A program made the position numbers and the translations under genes. Source: Faeciplasma sp900553675 (lineage in GTDB: Bacteria; Bacillota; Clostridia; Oscillospirales; Ruminococcaceae). From it: a stretch of 64,000 bases of DNA. This document shows, one piece after another, positions 51,374 through 59,763 of the stretch. The notes under the pieces were generated by a model. The model saw only the letters and a program-made list of their open reading frames with translations, had not been told where the DNA came from and did not search any database. The stretch spans positions 124,001 to 188,000 of the forward strand of contig CAUAFG010000002.1 in assembly GCA_958428235.1 (NCBI GenBank), in the 5' to 3' direction. Every line of letters starts with the position of its first letter. Position 1 is the stretch's first letter.

Positions 51374-54301
51374 TTAATACCTATCGAAATAGTCCTCAAC
51401 TGCACGGACGATAGCGTCTGCAAGACCGCTTTGGACGCTTGACGAATTTAGTGCCATAGCCTCCTTATAGTCGGTTATGAATCCGCACTCAACCAGTATC
51501 GACGGAAATTCCTGCTCAAGAGTTACAGCGAAATAGTTATACTTGGCTCCCCTGTCGCGATTCTTGCCGTCGTCATAGACATGGTTTTCATAGTAGTTTG
51601 CCATCCGCTTTGTTACAAGAGCTGCAAGCGGCTGTGAGAACGGCGTGAAGTAGTAAGCTTCAACTCCCCTGACTCCTTCGCCCTTGGTAACGCTGTTGCA
51701 GTGGATCGAGATGAACATATCAGGATTGTACCTGCGGGCGTAGTTTGAACGCTCATACAGATTGATATAGGTGGTGTCGGTTTGGAGCATATGGACGTTT
51801 GCGCCTGCTTCCTGAAGCTTTTGGGTCAGCTTTCTTGCAATTGCGATATTGATTTCCTGCTCCAAAACATGACCTACCGCGCCGGGGTCTAAAACAGAGG
51901 AACTCTTGTTATAGCCGTGTCCCGGGTCGATAACTATTGATGCTCCATATATGCTTGAACGGTAGCCGTTGAAGCGTATGGTCAGATTTCCTGCGCCATC
52001 GTAGCTGGAGCTGTAACCGGCGAATATTCCTTTTTTGCGCAGCCTTAGCTTAAGCTGAGCCTTGCTTTCACCGTTTTCGTTTACGGTCGTCCATTCACCG
52101 CTGCTGAACATCGAATCCGGCGAGAACTGCGGATATCCTCCGCCCGAGCTGACATAATCAAAGGTTATAAGGACATACTCCGGCTCGAAGCTGTTGATAT
52201 AGTAGCTCAATCCGCTTGTGGAGCTGTATTTCAGCGGCGAGAAGGATATGCTGAACGGCGTTTGATATCCAAGACTGAAGTTAAGAACCGTATCTGTAGA
52301 ATCAATATAGGTATTGGTTATCGTACAGTTATTGTCGATAATGGTGTAGCCGCTTGAGGTTGAGCAGTCGGAAGCCTTGATTCGCTTTCCGGAGGCGGTA
52401 AGATAGTACTTGATAGTCTGGCTTACACCGTCGGAGGTTACGCTGTAGGTGGCTTCGTTGACAATTATATCCACTGTTCCGGCGGGAAGCCTTGGCATAT
52501 CGGGTGTTGCTATATTGTCAGTGGTGTAATAATCGTAGATTATGGTATTGTCGTTTTTGACAGTAAGAAGCTCGGCGCGCTCCTGAGCGGGCGAAATGGC
52601 GTTTACTATTACATGGGCGCTCTGCATATCTTCAAAGCAGAAGTCCATATAGTTGCCGTTTATTTCGATGATGCCAAGGTCCTGTTCCTCGTTGACTATA
52701 CCTTCCGGTGCGATGAAGTGACCGGTGAAGCGGGCATAGTTAGTGTTGGAGTCAAGCTCGTCGGAGGCGATTTCACCCTCGGTAAGCTTGATTGTTTCGC
52801 CGTTTAAGGTAGCCGTCACCTTAGAGCCGGAATACGCTATAACGTTTACTGAAATCCTTGTAGTTCCCTCAACCCTGAGCTCGGTGCCCTCCTCCGGTTC
52901 TGCCGACTGCAAGACCTTAACTCGCCTTGTGATTTTATAGGTTACGGTTTTTGCCTTGTTTTTGAAGGTAAAGGTATTCAGACCAACGTCGAGATCCTCT
53001 TCAAAGTAGAAGTTGCCTGCTTCGTTCAGCTTGATCTTTTCACCATTGAAGTAGATATCAAAGTTTTCGTCGAACGAACCCTGGAATTTAACCGTCGGCT
53101 CGTAGGTTATATATGTCTGCTTTTTGGGCAGAACCATCGAAAGCTCGGTATAGAGCGAATCGGTGTTGATCTGACCGTCGAAGTACTTTACAAGAGCGTC
53201 TGTGCTGGTTCCGGTGTTCTCCTTTAGGGATTCATAAGAGCGGAAAACGCTGCCTTTATAGGAGGAATACTTTTTGCACTCTTCAAGCTGCTTTAGAATC
53301 TGATCTGCCGCCCATTTTGAATCGGAATTGCTTATTCTTTCGTTGGCGTGACTTATAAACATAGGGATTCCCGCGGCGGAGGCAAGCGAGTTCCACCACG
53401 AAACTATGCTGACAAAATTCAGCTCTACCGATTTAAGACCGCCGAAACAGGTTACTATCATAAAATCAGCATAGCCGTTTTCTATATATGCCTTTGTATC
53501 GGAAAAACCGTCTGCCAGAGCCTCGAAATCATCCTTTGTGTCAGAGCCGCGCTCGTCGTTTCTTTTGTTCATCCATGCGTTTTCGATAGCTATGCCAACC
53601 GAGACGGTGTTGCTTGTAGACCTGATAGCGTTGCTTACCAGTCTGAAAACATATCCGCTGTTATCGCGAAGCCAGTTTTCAAAGCCTATGCCTGAGCCGT
53701 TTAAATGGTAATCGGAATAGCTATCGGAGCCCTTGGAGGCATAGTATCCCTCAAGCACAATGCCGTCTATACGATATTTGTTTGTAAGCTTATGAGCGCA
53801 GAGAGAAAGATAGTCGATTTTTTCACGAAGCTCCTCTATACCCTTTGATGCTATAGCGTCTGAAAGGTCAAAGGATATATAAACGAAGAAATTGTGCTGA
53901 CGTGCAACATCAATAAGCATATCGAGCGGAGAGCCGCTTTTATATATCTTTGCGCCGATTTCATAGTACACAACGCCGTTATAGCTGGTGTTTATGATTA
54001 TTGTATTCAAGCCGTAGCTTTCGAGATTATCTATAATTTCGGTTATTTCATTCTGTGTGGTTTCTGCCGACTGGTTAATATCCTTGAAGAAATCCAGACC
54101 TATGGTTATGTTTGTCGCCTTCATCATGTCCGGATATGCGTAATCATAGCTGTCCGGCGGAATGCCGACATCATCTGTGGTGACATCATTGCTGTTTTCT
54201 TCGATTCCCTCTGCAAAGGTCTGTACGGCGAAAGAACCGCTTTCGGAGACGGTCAGAAACATTATCAGAATTGCAAGCGTAAAACATAATAATCTTTTCA
54301 T
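51374..54301 (-). CDS. Exported GHL10-like barrel fused to N-acetylmuramoyl-L-alanine amidase (Amidase_3)
   Basis: A 975-residue secreted protein. Residues 1-30 are a signal peptide. About 45-375 resembles the GHL10/YngK TIM-barrel seen in the upstream neighbour, but its catalytic strand reads DGIVLEGYY where the neighbour has DGIHIDDYF. About 380-540 has two Ig-like or cadherin-like modules and 540-785 is beta-rich spacer. The last 190 residues are an Amidase_3 domain with zinc ligands in IDPGHG, QEINIA and SIHCNS and the catalytic glutamate in LVECGF. It should cut the bond between MurNAc and the stem peptide. It sits 37 bases after the GHL10 lipoprotein gene, so the two are probably co-transcribed. 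Confidence 0.85.
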   Translation of the reverse strand: MKRLLCFTLAILIMFLTVSESGSFAVQTFAEGIEENSNDVTTDDVGIPPDSYDYAYPDMMKATNITIGLDFFKDINQSAETTQNEITEIIDNLESYGLNTIIINTSYNGVVYYEIGAKIYKSGSPLDMLIDVARQHNFFVYISFDLSDAIASKGIEELREKIDYLSLCAHKLTNKYRIDGIVLEGYYASKGSDSYSDYHLNGSGIGFENWLRDNSGYVFRLVSNAIRSTSNTVSVGIAIENAWMNKRNDERGSDTKDDFEALADGFSDTKAYIENGYADFMIVTCFGGLKSVELNFVSIVSWWNSLASAAGIPMFISHANERISNSDSKWAADQILKQLEECKKYSSYKGSVFRSYESLKENTGTSTDALVKYFDGQINTDSLYTELSMVLPKKQTYITYEPTVKFQGSFDENFDIYFNGEKIKLNEAGNFYFEEDLDVGLNTFTFKNKAKTVTYKITRRVKVLQSAEPEEGTELRVEGTTRISVNVIAYSGSKVTATLNGETIKLTEGEIASDELDSNTNYARFTGHFIAPEGIVNEEQDLGIIEINGNYMDFCFEDMQSAHVIVNAISPAQERAELLTVKNDNTIIYDYYTTDNIATPDMPRLPAGTVDIIVNEATYSVTSDGVSQTIKYYLTASGKRIKASDCSTSSGYTIIDNNCTITNTYIDSTDTVLNFSLGYQTPFSISFSPLKYSSTSGLSYYINSFEPEYVLITFDYVSSGGGYPQFSPDSMFSSGEWTTVNENGESKAQLKLRLRKKGIFAGYSSSYDGAGNLTIRFNGYRSSIYGASIVIDPGHGYNKSSSVLDPGAVGHVLEQEINIAIARKLTQKLQEAGANVHMLQTDTTYINLYERSNYARRYNPDMFISIHCNSVTKGEGVRGVEAYYFTPFSQPLAALVTKRMANYYENHVYDDGKNRDRGAKYNYFAVTLEQEFPSILVECGFITDYKEAMALNSSSVQSGLADAIVRAVEDYFDRY

Positions 54302-54338
54302 AATTGTATTTGCCTAAAAGTGGTCCTTTCGTATATTA

Positions 54339-56156
54339 CTAATCTAGATTTGCAATAGCTTGCTGAAGCTGAGTTCTCTCACTTGTCATGAGTGAGGATA
54401 CATCCGTGCCTTCAGCAAACAGCGAGTTATAGCGATAGTATGCGCAGCCGGAATATCCCGGAAGGTTGTTTATATAATTTGTCTGCCGCGCAAGCATCTC
54501 GCCTGAACTCCACTCAACGTTGATTCCAACCTTATATGCTGCAATACCGCACACAAGCTTTACGTGCGGACTTTTAACCAGCGACTGCCATGCTTCGGCT
54601 GTGGAATCAAACGGAAGCTTATCCTTATAGCCATAGTATATCTGTGGCGTGATATAATCGAGATATCCGGGCTCGGAGCACCATTTTTCAACATCTGCAT
54701 AAAGCTTATTAAGGTTGTTGTCGATATTTCCCTGCGGTGAAACGCCGAACTCGACGGTTGGGTTGCAGGATTTGACGGTGGAATAAATGTCGCTTACAAG
54801 CAGGCTTACGGTATCGCGGCGCCACTGGTACAAATCGCTCCTGCCGGAAACCTGGAAAGCAAGCTTATCAAAGGATTTATCAGTTGTGGGATAGAAGTAA
54901 TCATCGATGTGGATGCCATCAACGTTATAGTTAGCAATTATCTCGGCAACGCCGCTGCATATAAGCTCCCTGACAGCGGAATATGCGGGACTTAGCCAGT
55001 AATAGCCGGTATCCGAATCATATACAAGATAGGTGCCGTTGGTGGTGTCGGAGTTATACCACTGTTTTATTGCATATCTATCGTCAATTTCAGCAAAGCG
55101 CTTTTTAGTGGTTGTTCTCATAGGATTAACCCACGCATGGAAAGAAAGCCCCAGATTATGCGCTTCGTCAATCATAATTCTAAGAGGGTCATAATCCGGA
55201 TATACTCCGGCAGTACCGGAATATGATGCAGCAAACGGATAGAGATTGGAATAATAATAAGCGTCGGCAAATGCTCGCACATGAACATAAACAGTATTGC
55301 AGCCAATGAGCTTAGCGTTAATGAAAGCTCTTGATACCTGTTCCCTGAAATCGCTTTCAGAAGCGTTTGCAAGCATAACGTCTATATCGAGATACGCAAA
55401 CCACATTGCCTTTTGTGTGGAATAATTCAGTGCCGAATAGTTTGAATAGCCCTGCGGAATCGTAAATTGCTCGACAATCGGATTGTCATCAATCTCACTC
55501 ACGGTCGGCTCGTCCGTGCTGCCGGGGTCCTCAACCTGAACATCAGGATCATCATCGACCGGATCTTCTATATGAATGTCGTCCTCACTCGGTTCAGTTT
55601 TGGGGGTGGTTGTTTCAGGCTTTGATGTTTTAGCTGTGGTGGTTTCTTCGTAATCCGGCTCTATGTAATCTGAAAGATATCTGCCGTTTACAAAGTATTC
55701 ATTGCCCTTGATTTTAATCCTATACCATCCGTTTGAGACGATTCCGGTTATATGAGCTTCATCGCCCTTGTTAAGATGGCTTATACGTTTGCTGTCGGCG
55801 TCCGGCTTTTCACGGATATTTACAGCGGAGCTTGCGTACATTATAGCCTCATAATCTGTAATTCTGTAAGGCTCATCCGAAAAATTCTCTTCGGAAAGTG
55901 TTGTTGCTTCGGATGTTATTTCCGGAGCGGTAGTTATTACAGATGGCAGTGTATACGATTCTTCACTTACAGTCAGATAGGACGGCAGAGTGGCTTCAGA
56001 AGCATCAGAATCCGAGGATGTGACATATCCTGATTCAAAGGTGTTTATAGTAATGTCGGATGGAGAAGACGGAGTATCAACCTTCTTTTTATTCTGACAA
56101 GCGGTCATAGTAATAACCACGACTGCTGTTAAAAGCATTAGAACAACTTTCTTCAT
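54339..56156 (-). CDS. GHL10/YngK-like lipoprotein with SH3 domain
   Basis: A 605-residue lipoprotein. Its signal peptide ends in a lipobox-like TMTAC (Cys20). A threonine/serine/glutamate-rich region, then an SH3b domain (about 105-160, SSAVNIREKPD ... NGWYRIKI), and another acidic proline/threonine-rich linker (160-235) lead to the catalytic GHL10 barrel (about 245-600). The barrel carries AWVNPMRT, NVDGIHIDDYFYP with the putative catalytic aspartates, GVSPQGNIDN and ITPQIYYGY. YngK-type enzymes are putative glycoside hydrolases acting at the cell wall; the substrate is unproven. AGGAGG stands before the chosen ATG, ten codons inside the longest frame. Confidence 0.88.
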   Translation of the reverse strand: MKKVVLMLLTAVVVITMTACQNKKKVDTPSSPSDITINTFESGYVTSSDSDASEATLPSYLTVSEESYTLPSVITTAPEITSEATTLSEENFSDEPYRITDYEAIMYASSAVNIREKPDADSKRISHLNKGDEAHITGIVSNGWYRIKIKGNEYFVNGRYLSDYIEPDYEETTTAKTSKPETTTPKTEPSEDDIHIEDPVDDDPDVQVEDPGSTDEPTVSEIDDNPIVEQFTIPQGYSNYSALNYSTQKAMWFAYLDIDVMLANASESDFREQVSRAFINAKLIGCNTVYVHVRAFADAYYYSNLYPFAASYSGTAGVYPDYDPLRIMIDEAHNLGLSFHAWVNPMRTTTKKRFAEIDDRYAIKQWYNSDTTNGTYLVYDSDTGYYWLSPAYSAVRELICSGVAEIIANYNVDGIHIDDYFYPTTDKSFDKLAFQVSGRSDLYQWRRDTVSLLVSDIYSTVKSCNPTVEFGVSPQGNIDNNLNKLYADVEKWCSEPGYLDYITPQIYYGYKDKLPFDSTAEAWQSLVKSPHVKLVCGIAAYKVGINVEWSSGEMLARQTNYINNLPGYSGCAYYRYNSLFAEGTDVSSLMTSERTQLQQAIANLD

Positions 56157-56287
56157 AGAATACCACCTCCTGATATAAAACAACAATGGTCCGAAAAATA
56201 TTGCAAAGATGAATTGATAATTATATCTGCTGTAGAATTAGTGCTGAGCAATAGTTAATATCAGATTGACCTACGAAATACCAATAT

Positions 56288-56316
56288 ATTATAGCATTTT
56301 TTCGTCTCTATTACAA
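56288..56316 (-). promoter_or_regulatory. Sigma-A-type promoter for the GHL10 lipoprotein gene
   Basis: On the minus strand TTGTAA (56316-56311) and a perfect TATAAT (56293-56288) are 17 bases apart. The start codon is about 125 bases downstream, an unusually long leader in which I see no clear structure. Confidence 0.75.
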
Positions 56317-56358
56317 TAGCTAATTCGGGAGTTATGCCGATTAAATCATAAATTTTTT

Positions 56359-56402
56359 AAAAAAGCAAAGCCTGCAGACCCGAAAAATGGGTATGCCAGC
56401 TT
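56359..56402 (-). terminator. Terminator downstream of the PTS IIC gene
   Basis: Arms 56368-56381 and 56389-56402 form a stem with small internal mismatches. On the minus strand it is followed by GCTTTTTT. It is 15 bases past the stop codon. Confidence 0.82.
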
Positions 56403-56416
56403 AAAATTCCAGTATT

Positions 56417-57487
56417 TCAGACTTCCAGCTTCAAGTCTCCGGGCTTAATAAGCTTAAGCTTTCTCATTCCCTCGCAAACTATGAAGCAAAGAAGTGCAGG
56501 TGCAATAAAGTGCATAACTGCCATTTCTATAAGCGCGATTGCAGGCGCAACTCCGGCTTCGGTCATGGCGTTATATCCCATAAACTGACCTACAAGTCCG
56601 GCGGTTCCCATTCCGGAGCCTGTTGCATTGTTTACCATCTTGAATATACAGGTGGAAACAGGTCCTAAAACCGCGCTTGCAAATATCGGAGGCAGCCATA
56701 TCAATGGATTTCTGATTATATTGGACATCTGAAGCATGGAGGTTCCTATTCCCTGAGAGACAAGTCCGCCCCATCTGTTCTCGCGGAAGCTCATAACCGC
56801 AAAACCTACCATCTGTGCGCAGCAGCCCACTGCGGCGGCTCCGGCTGCGATTCCGCTGAGTCCCAAGGAAATTCCTATTGCCGCAGAGCTTATCGGCATA
56901 GTAAGAGCCATTCCCATAAGCACCGAAACTATTATTCCCATCAGGAAGGGCTGCGCCTCGACTCCATAGTTGATAAGGCTTCCTATCCACTTCATAAACT
57001 GCGATATCGGCGGGCTGAGAATAATTCCGACTGCCGCACCGCTGAGTATAGTTACAACCGGAGTTACAATGATTTCCACCTTAGTTTTTCCGGAAATAAG
57101 ACTTCCAAGCTCTATGCCTACGAACGCCGCAACAAAAGCTCCCAAAGGCTCACCGGGTCCGGCGAAAAGAATTGAGCCCTTTGTAAAGCTTTCAAGCGGG
57201 ATTTTTCCCGCAAAGGCTCCGACCATTCCGCAGACTGCGGCAGAAACCGTTACGAGCGCGGGACTTTTGTACTTAGCCGCAACTCCAACGCCTATTCCCG
57301 CGCCGGTAAGCGCCTTGCAGAAGCCGGCTATAAGAATCAGGTAGGAGCCAACAGCCGAGCCTATAATACTACCTATCTGCTCGATAATCGTTCCGATTAT
57401 TAAAGTTGCAAAAAGCCCCTGAGCCATGCCGGATAAACCGTCGATGAATATATGATTCAGTATGGATGTTATTTTTTTCAATGCCAT
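56417..57487 (-). CDS. PTS-type IIC membrane protein (PTS_EIIC_2 family)
   Basis: A 356-residue polytopic membrane protein with about nine to ten hydrophobic segments rich in glycine and alanine. The pattern GLSGMAQGLFATLIIGTI at the start, FAGPGEPLGAFVAAF near residue 108 and a repeated second half fit the PTS_EIIC_2 family (Pfam PF13303). No IIA, IIB, sugar kinase or regulator gene is nearby, so a PTS sugar uptake role is not supported by context; members of this family are often orphan and of unknown substrate. It is divergent from perR and has its own consensus promoter. Confidence 0.85.
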   Translation of the reverse strand: MALKKITSILNHIFIDGLSGMAQGLFATLIIGTIIEQIGSIIGSAVGSYLILIAGFCKALTGAGIGVGVAAKYKSPALVTVSAAVCGMVGAFAGKIPLESFTKGSILFAGPGEPLGAFVAAFVGIELGSLISGKTKVEIIVTPVVTILSGAAVGIILSPPISQFMKWIGSLINYGVEAQPFLMGIIVSVLMGMALTMPISSAAIGISLGLSGIAAGAAAVGCCAQMVGFAVMSFRENRWGGLVSQGIGTSMLQMSNIIRNPLIWLPPIFASAVLGPVSTCIFKMVNNATGSGMGTAGLVGQFMGYNAMTEAGVAPAIALIEMAVMHFIAPALLCFIVCEGMRKLKLIKPGDLKLEV

Positions 57488-57513
57488 CAGCTCCGAATAT
57501 TAAAATTTTATCT

Positions 57514-57542
57514 ATTATATTATTTTATTATGCGAGTGTCAA
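57514..57542 (-). promoter_or_regulatory. Consensus sigma-A promoter for the PTS IIC gene
   Basis: On the minus strand TTGACA (57542-57537) and TATAAT (57519-57514) are both perfect and 17 bases apart, about 25 bases before the start codon. Such a full consensus suggests strong or repressed transcription. Confidence 0.9.
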
Positions 57543-57654
57543 GGCAGACGCTGATTTTTCTACGTTTTAACGGATAAAAGCAATAAATTGTTTATGGTTT
57601 TAATTACTTTATACTTAACAAAGTGAAATTGTAATGAACATCTCGGCAAATGTA

Positions 57655-57683
57655 TTGACAAAACAAAGATTTTTTGATATTAT
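57655..57683 (+). promoter_or_regulatory. Sigma-A promoter for perR-rbr
   Basis: TTGACA (57655-57660) and TATTAT (57678-57683) are 17 bases apart. Start of transcription should fall near 57690, within the PerR-box-like palindrome. Confidence 0.88.
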
Positions 57684-57687
57684 ATTT

Positions 57688-57704
57688 TTAAGAATTATTC
57701 TTAA
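57688..57704 (+). promoter_or_regulatory. PerR/Fur-box palindrome
   Basis: TTAAGAATTATTCTTAA is a perfect 8-1-8 inverted repeat. Its centre matches the TTATAATNATTATAA PerR consensus in layout (7-1-7). It covers the expected transcription start of the perR gene, the right place for autorepression. Confidence 0.8.
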
Positions 57705-57714
57705 TGAGGTGTTT

Positions 57715-58080
57715 ATGACCAAGCAGAGAATACTTATCCTCAACATCATAAAAACAACTGACGGACATTTGACTGCGGAGGAAATTTTCAATATCGCAAA
57801 AGCCAGAATGCCTAATATCGCCTTGGGGACCGTATACCGAAATTTAGGCAAGCTGTGCGAGGATAACGAAATCAAGCTGATAACCAAAAAGGGCTTTCCG
57901 GATTGCTACGACAGATCAACCTATCCGCACGGTCATCTGATATGCGACTGCTGCGGAAAGGTCAGCGACTTCCCTATTGCCGATATCGGAGGAGAGCTTG
58001 AGGATAAGCTTGGTGAAAGGCTTACCGGGTACGACGTAAATGCTAATTATGTTTGTCCTGATTGCAGAGAAAAGCAATAA
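57715..58080 (+). CDS. perR: Fur-family peroxide-responsive repressor, PerR type
   Basis: A 121-residue metal-dependent repressor. The N-terminal winged helix (about 1-65) includes AEEIFNIAKARMPNIALGTVYRNL; the C-terminal dimerisation domain has YPHGHLICDCCGKV and a final CPDCREK. The two CxxC pairs form the structural zinc site, and the histidines and aspartates around HGH would bind the regulatory iron or manganese. Although Fur and PerR share this outline, the neighbouring rubrerythrin and the box in its own promoter favour PerR. The start codon has GAGGTG in front. Confidence 0.85.
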   Translation: MTKQRILILNIIKTTDGHLTAEEIFNIAKARMPNIALGTVYRNLGKLCEDNEIKLITKKGFPDCYDRSTYPHGHLICDCCGKVSDFPIADIGGELEDKLGERLTGYDVNANYVCPDCREKQ

Positions 58081-58095
58081 TTCAACGTTGATTTT

Positions 58096-58115
58096 CGGCG
58101 GCAGACAATCCGCCG
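58096..58115 (+). other. Small hairpin between perR and rubrerythrin
   Basis: CGGCGG (58096-58101) and CCGCCG (58110-58115) form a six-base-pair GC-rich stem with an eight-base loop. No T-run follows. It could protect or process the shared perR-rbr mRNA so that rubrerythrin exceeds its regulator. Confidence 0.5.
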
Positions 58116-58150
58116 TATCATAAAAATTCTATAAAAAGGAGATTATAATT

Positions 58151-58684
58151 ATGGAACTTAAAGGCAGCAGAACAGAACAGAATCTTGCAACCGCTTTTGC
58201 CGGTGAATCTCAGGCAAGAAACAAATACACATACTTTGCATCCGTTGCAAAGAAAGAGGGCTACGAGCAGATAGCTGAAATCTTTTTGAAGACTGCTGAC
58301 AACGAAAAGGAGCACGCAAAGATGTGGCTTAAGCATCTTGGCGGCATCGGAACCACCGCAGAAAACCTTGCAGCAGCTGCTGCCGGCGAAAACTACGAGT
58401 GGACCGATATGTACGACGGCTTTGCAAAGGTTGCAGAGGAAGAGGGCTTTACTCAGATTGCTTATCAGTTCAGAGCCGTTGCAGCTATCGAAAAGGCTCA
58501 TGAGGAAAGATACCGCGCACTTCTTAACAACGTTGAGATGCAGAAGGTATTTGAAAAGAGCGAAGAGACCATCTGGGAATGCCGCAACTGCGGACACCTT
58601 GTAATCGGCAAGAAGGCTCCCGGCGTTTGCCCCGTATGCGCTCATCCCGGAAGCTTCTTTGAAGTAAGAAAAGAAAACTACTGA
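58151..58684 (+). CDS. rbr: Rubrerythrin
   Basis: A 177-residue non-haem iron peroxidase that reduces hydrogen peroxide in anaerobes. The N-terminal ferritin-like four-helix domain has the di-iron ligands in GESQARNKY, DNEKEHAKMW, EEEGFTQIA and EKAHEERY. The C-terminal rubredoxin domain carries both CxxC pairs (WECRNCG, GVCPVCAH). It lies 70 bases after perR on the same strand and is most likely co-transcribed and PerR-controlled. AAAAGGAG precedes the ATG. It ends at a strong terminator. Confidence 0.97.
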   Translation: MELKGSRTEQNLATAFAGESQARNKYTYFASVAKKEGYEQIAEIFLKTADNEKEHAKMWLKHLGGIGTTAENLAAAAAGENYEWTDMYDGFAKVAEEEGFTQIAYQFRAVAAIEKAHEERYRALLNNVEMQKVFEKSEETIWECRNCGHLVIGKKAPGVCPVCAHPGSFFEVRKENY

Positions 58685-58703
58685 TTTTTGTGCATAACCT
58701 TTT

Positions 58704-58740
58704 ATTATCCCGATTGCCAAGCGATCGGGATAATTTTTTT
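58704..58740 (+). terminator. Terminator after rubrerythrin
   Basis: A perfect 11-base-pair stem (58704-58714 with 58724-58734), containing the CCCGAT/ATCGGG core, then seven T. A classical rho-independent terminator. Confidence 0.94.
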
Positions 58741-58751
58741 GCGCAATATCG

Positions 58752-58780
58752 TTGAAAACTGTTTGTTCGTGTGTTATAAT
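58752..58780 (+). promoter_or_regulatory. Sigma-A promoter for dnaD-dnaI
   Basis: TTGAAA (58752-58757) and a perfect TATAAT (58775-58780) with 17-base spacing, about 30 bases before the dnaD start. Confidence 0.88.
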
Positions 58781-58812
58781 AATTCCAATGACATTTTTAA
58801 GGATGATTATAA

Positions 58813-59754
58813 GTGCGATACAAGGTTAATGTTAACAATAAAAAAAGATTTTTCAGCTTTCCCTGCTACATTGCTGACGATTACATAAGGCTTGCGGATT
58901 CTGCTGCGCTGAAGCTTATTATATATCTTTTGAGCAACGAATCGGACAGCTTTGATACGGAAGCCGTGTGCAAAAGGCTGGGCATATCCGGCGACAGTCT
59001 TTCGGACGCTATTATATTCTGGAAGGAACGTGGAGTTATCAGCGAGGATAGCGTCGAAGTGCAGGCAGTCAGCAGTGAAACTCCCCTGTCCGCTCCAGAA
59101 AAGCCGGTAAGACAGGTCTGGCACAGGGGCTATTCCGCAAAGGAAATCGCGGATATTCTTGATAACGACAGCGCGACTAAGGAGCTTTTCCACGAAGCAG
59201 AGCAGACTCTTGGCAGAACGCTTAAGCACGCCGACCATGAAATGCTTATAAGCCTTAAAGACTACTGCGGATTTTTACCTCCCGCGATAATTCTTATACT
59301 GGAATACTGCCGCGATAATGATAAGACCTCGGCAAGATACATAGAAACTGTCGCGCGTGATTTTGCCGACAAGGGTATTACTGATTTTCTCGATATAGAC
59401 GCCGAAATCAAGCGAAGGTCTGAAATAAAAAGCTTTGAAGCCAAGGTGGCTGCGGATTTCGGAATCGATACCAAGCTTACTTCAAAGCAGTCGCAGTTTA
59501 TATCTTCGTGGCAGGATATGGGCTTTGATTTAAGTATGATATCCTTAGCGCGCGAGAGGTGCGTTGACGCTACTAACAAGCTTTCCTTCCCATATATCAA
59601 CTCGGTTTTGAAATCGTGGGCGGATAAGAAGATATTCACCCCGGAGGCGGCTGAATCGGAGGTCAGACCTCAGAAGACAAGTGCCGTTGACGAGGAACGC
59701 TCCTTCGATATCGATGAGTTTGATGCATTTACTCTTGGAATCAAAAACAATTAA
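58813..59754 (+). CDS. dnaD: DnaD-domain primosomal protein
   Basis: A 313-residue replication-initiation protein. The N-terminal winged-helix region (about 1-95) starts VNVNNKKRFFSFPCYIAD. One DnaD domain (DDBH2-like) is seen at about 120-185 with KEIADIL ... LISLKDYCGFLPPAIILILEYC, and a further one towards residue 275. The start is GTG with AAGGATG in front. It stands just before an ATP-binding helicase loader, like DnaD-DnaI in other Firmicutes. Confidence 0.88.
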   Translation: MRYKVNVNNKKRFFSFPCYIADDYIRLADSAALKLIIYLLSNESDSFDTEAVCKRLGISGDSLSDAIIFWKERGVISEDSVEVQAVSSETPLSAPEKPVRQVWHRGYSAKEIADILDNDSATKELFHEAEQTLGRTLKHADHEMLISLKDYCGFLPPAIILILEYCRDNDKTSARYIETVARDFADKGITDFLDIDAEIKRRSEIKSFEAKVAADFGIDTKLTSKQSQFISSWQDMGFDLSMISLARERCVDATNKLSFPYINSVLKSWADKKIFTPEAAESEVRPQKTSAVDEERSFDIDEFDAFTLGIKNN

Positions 59755-59763
59755 TGAAAGGAT

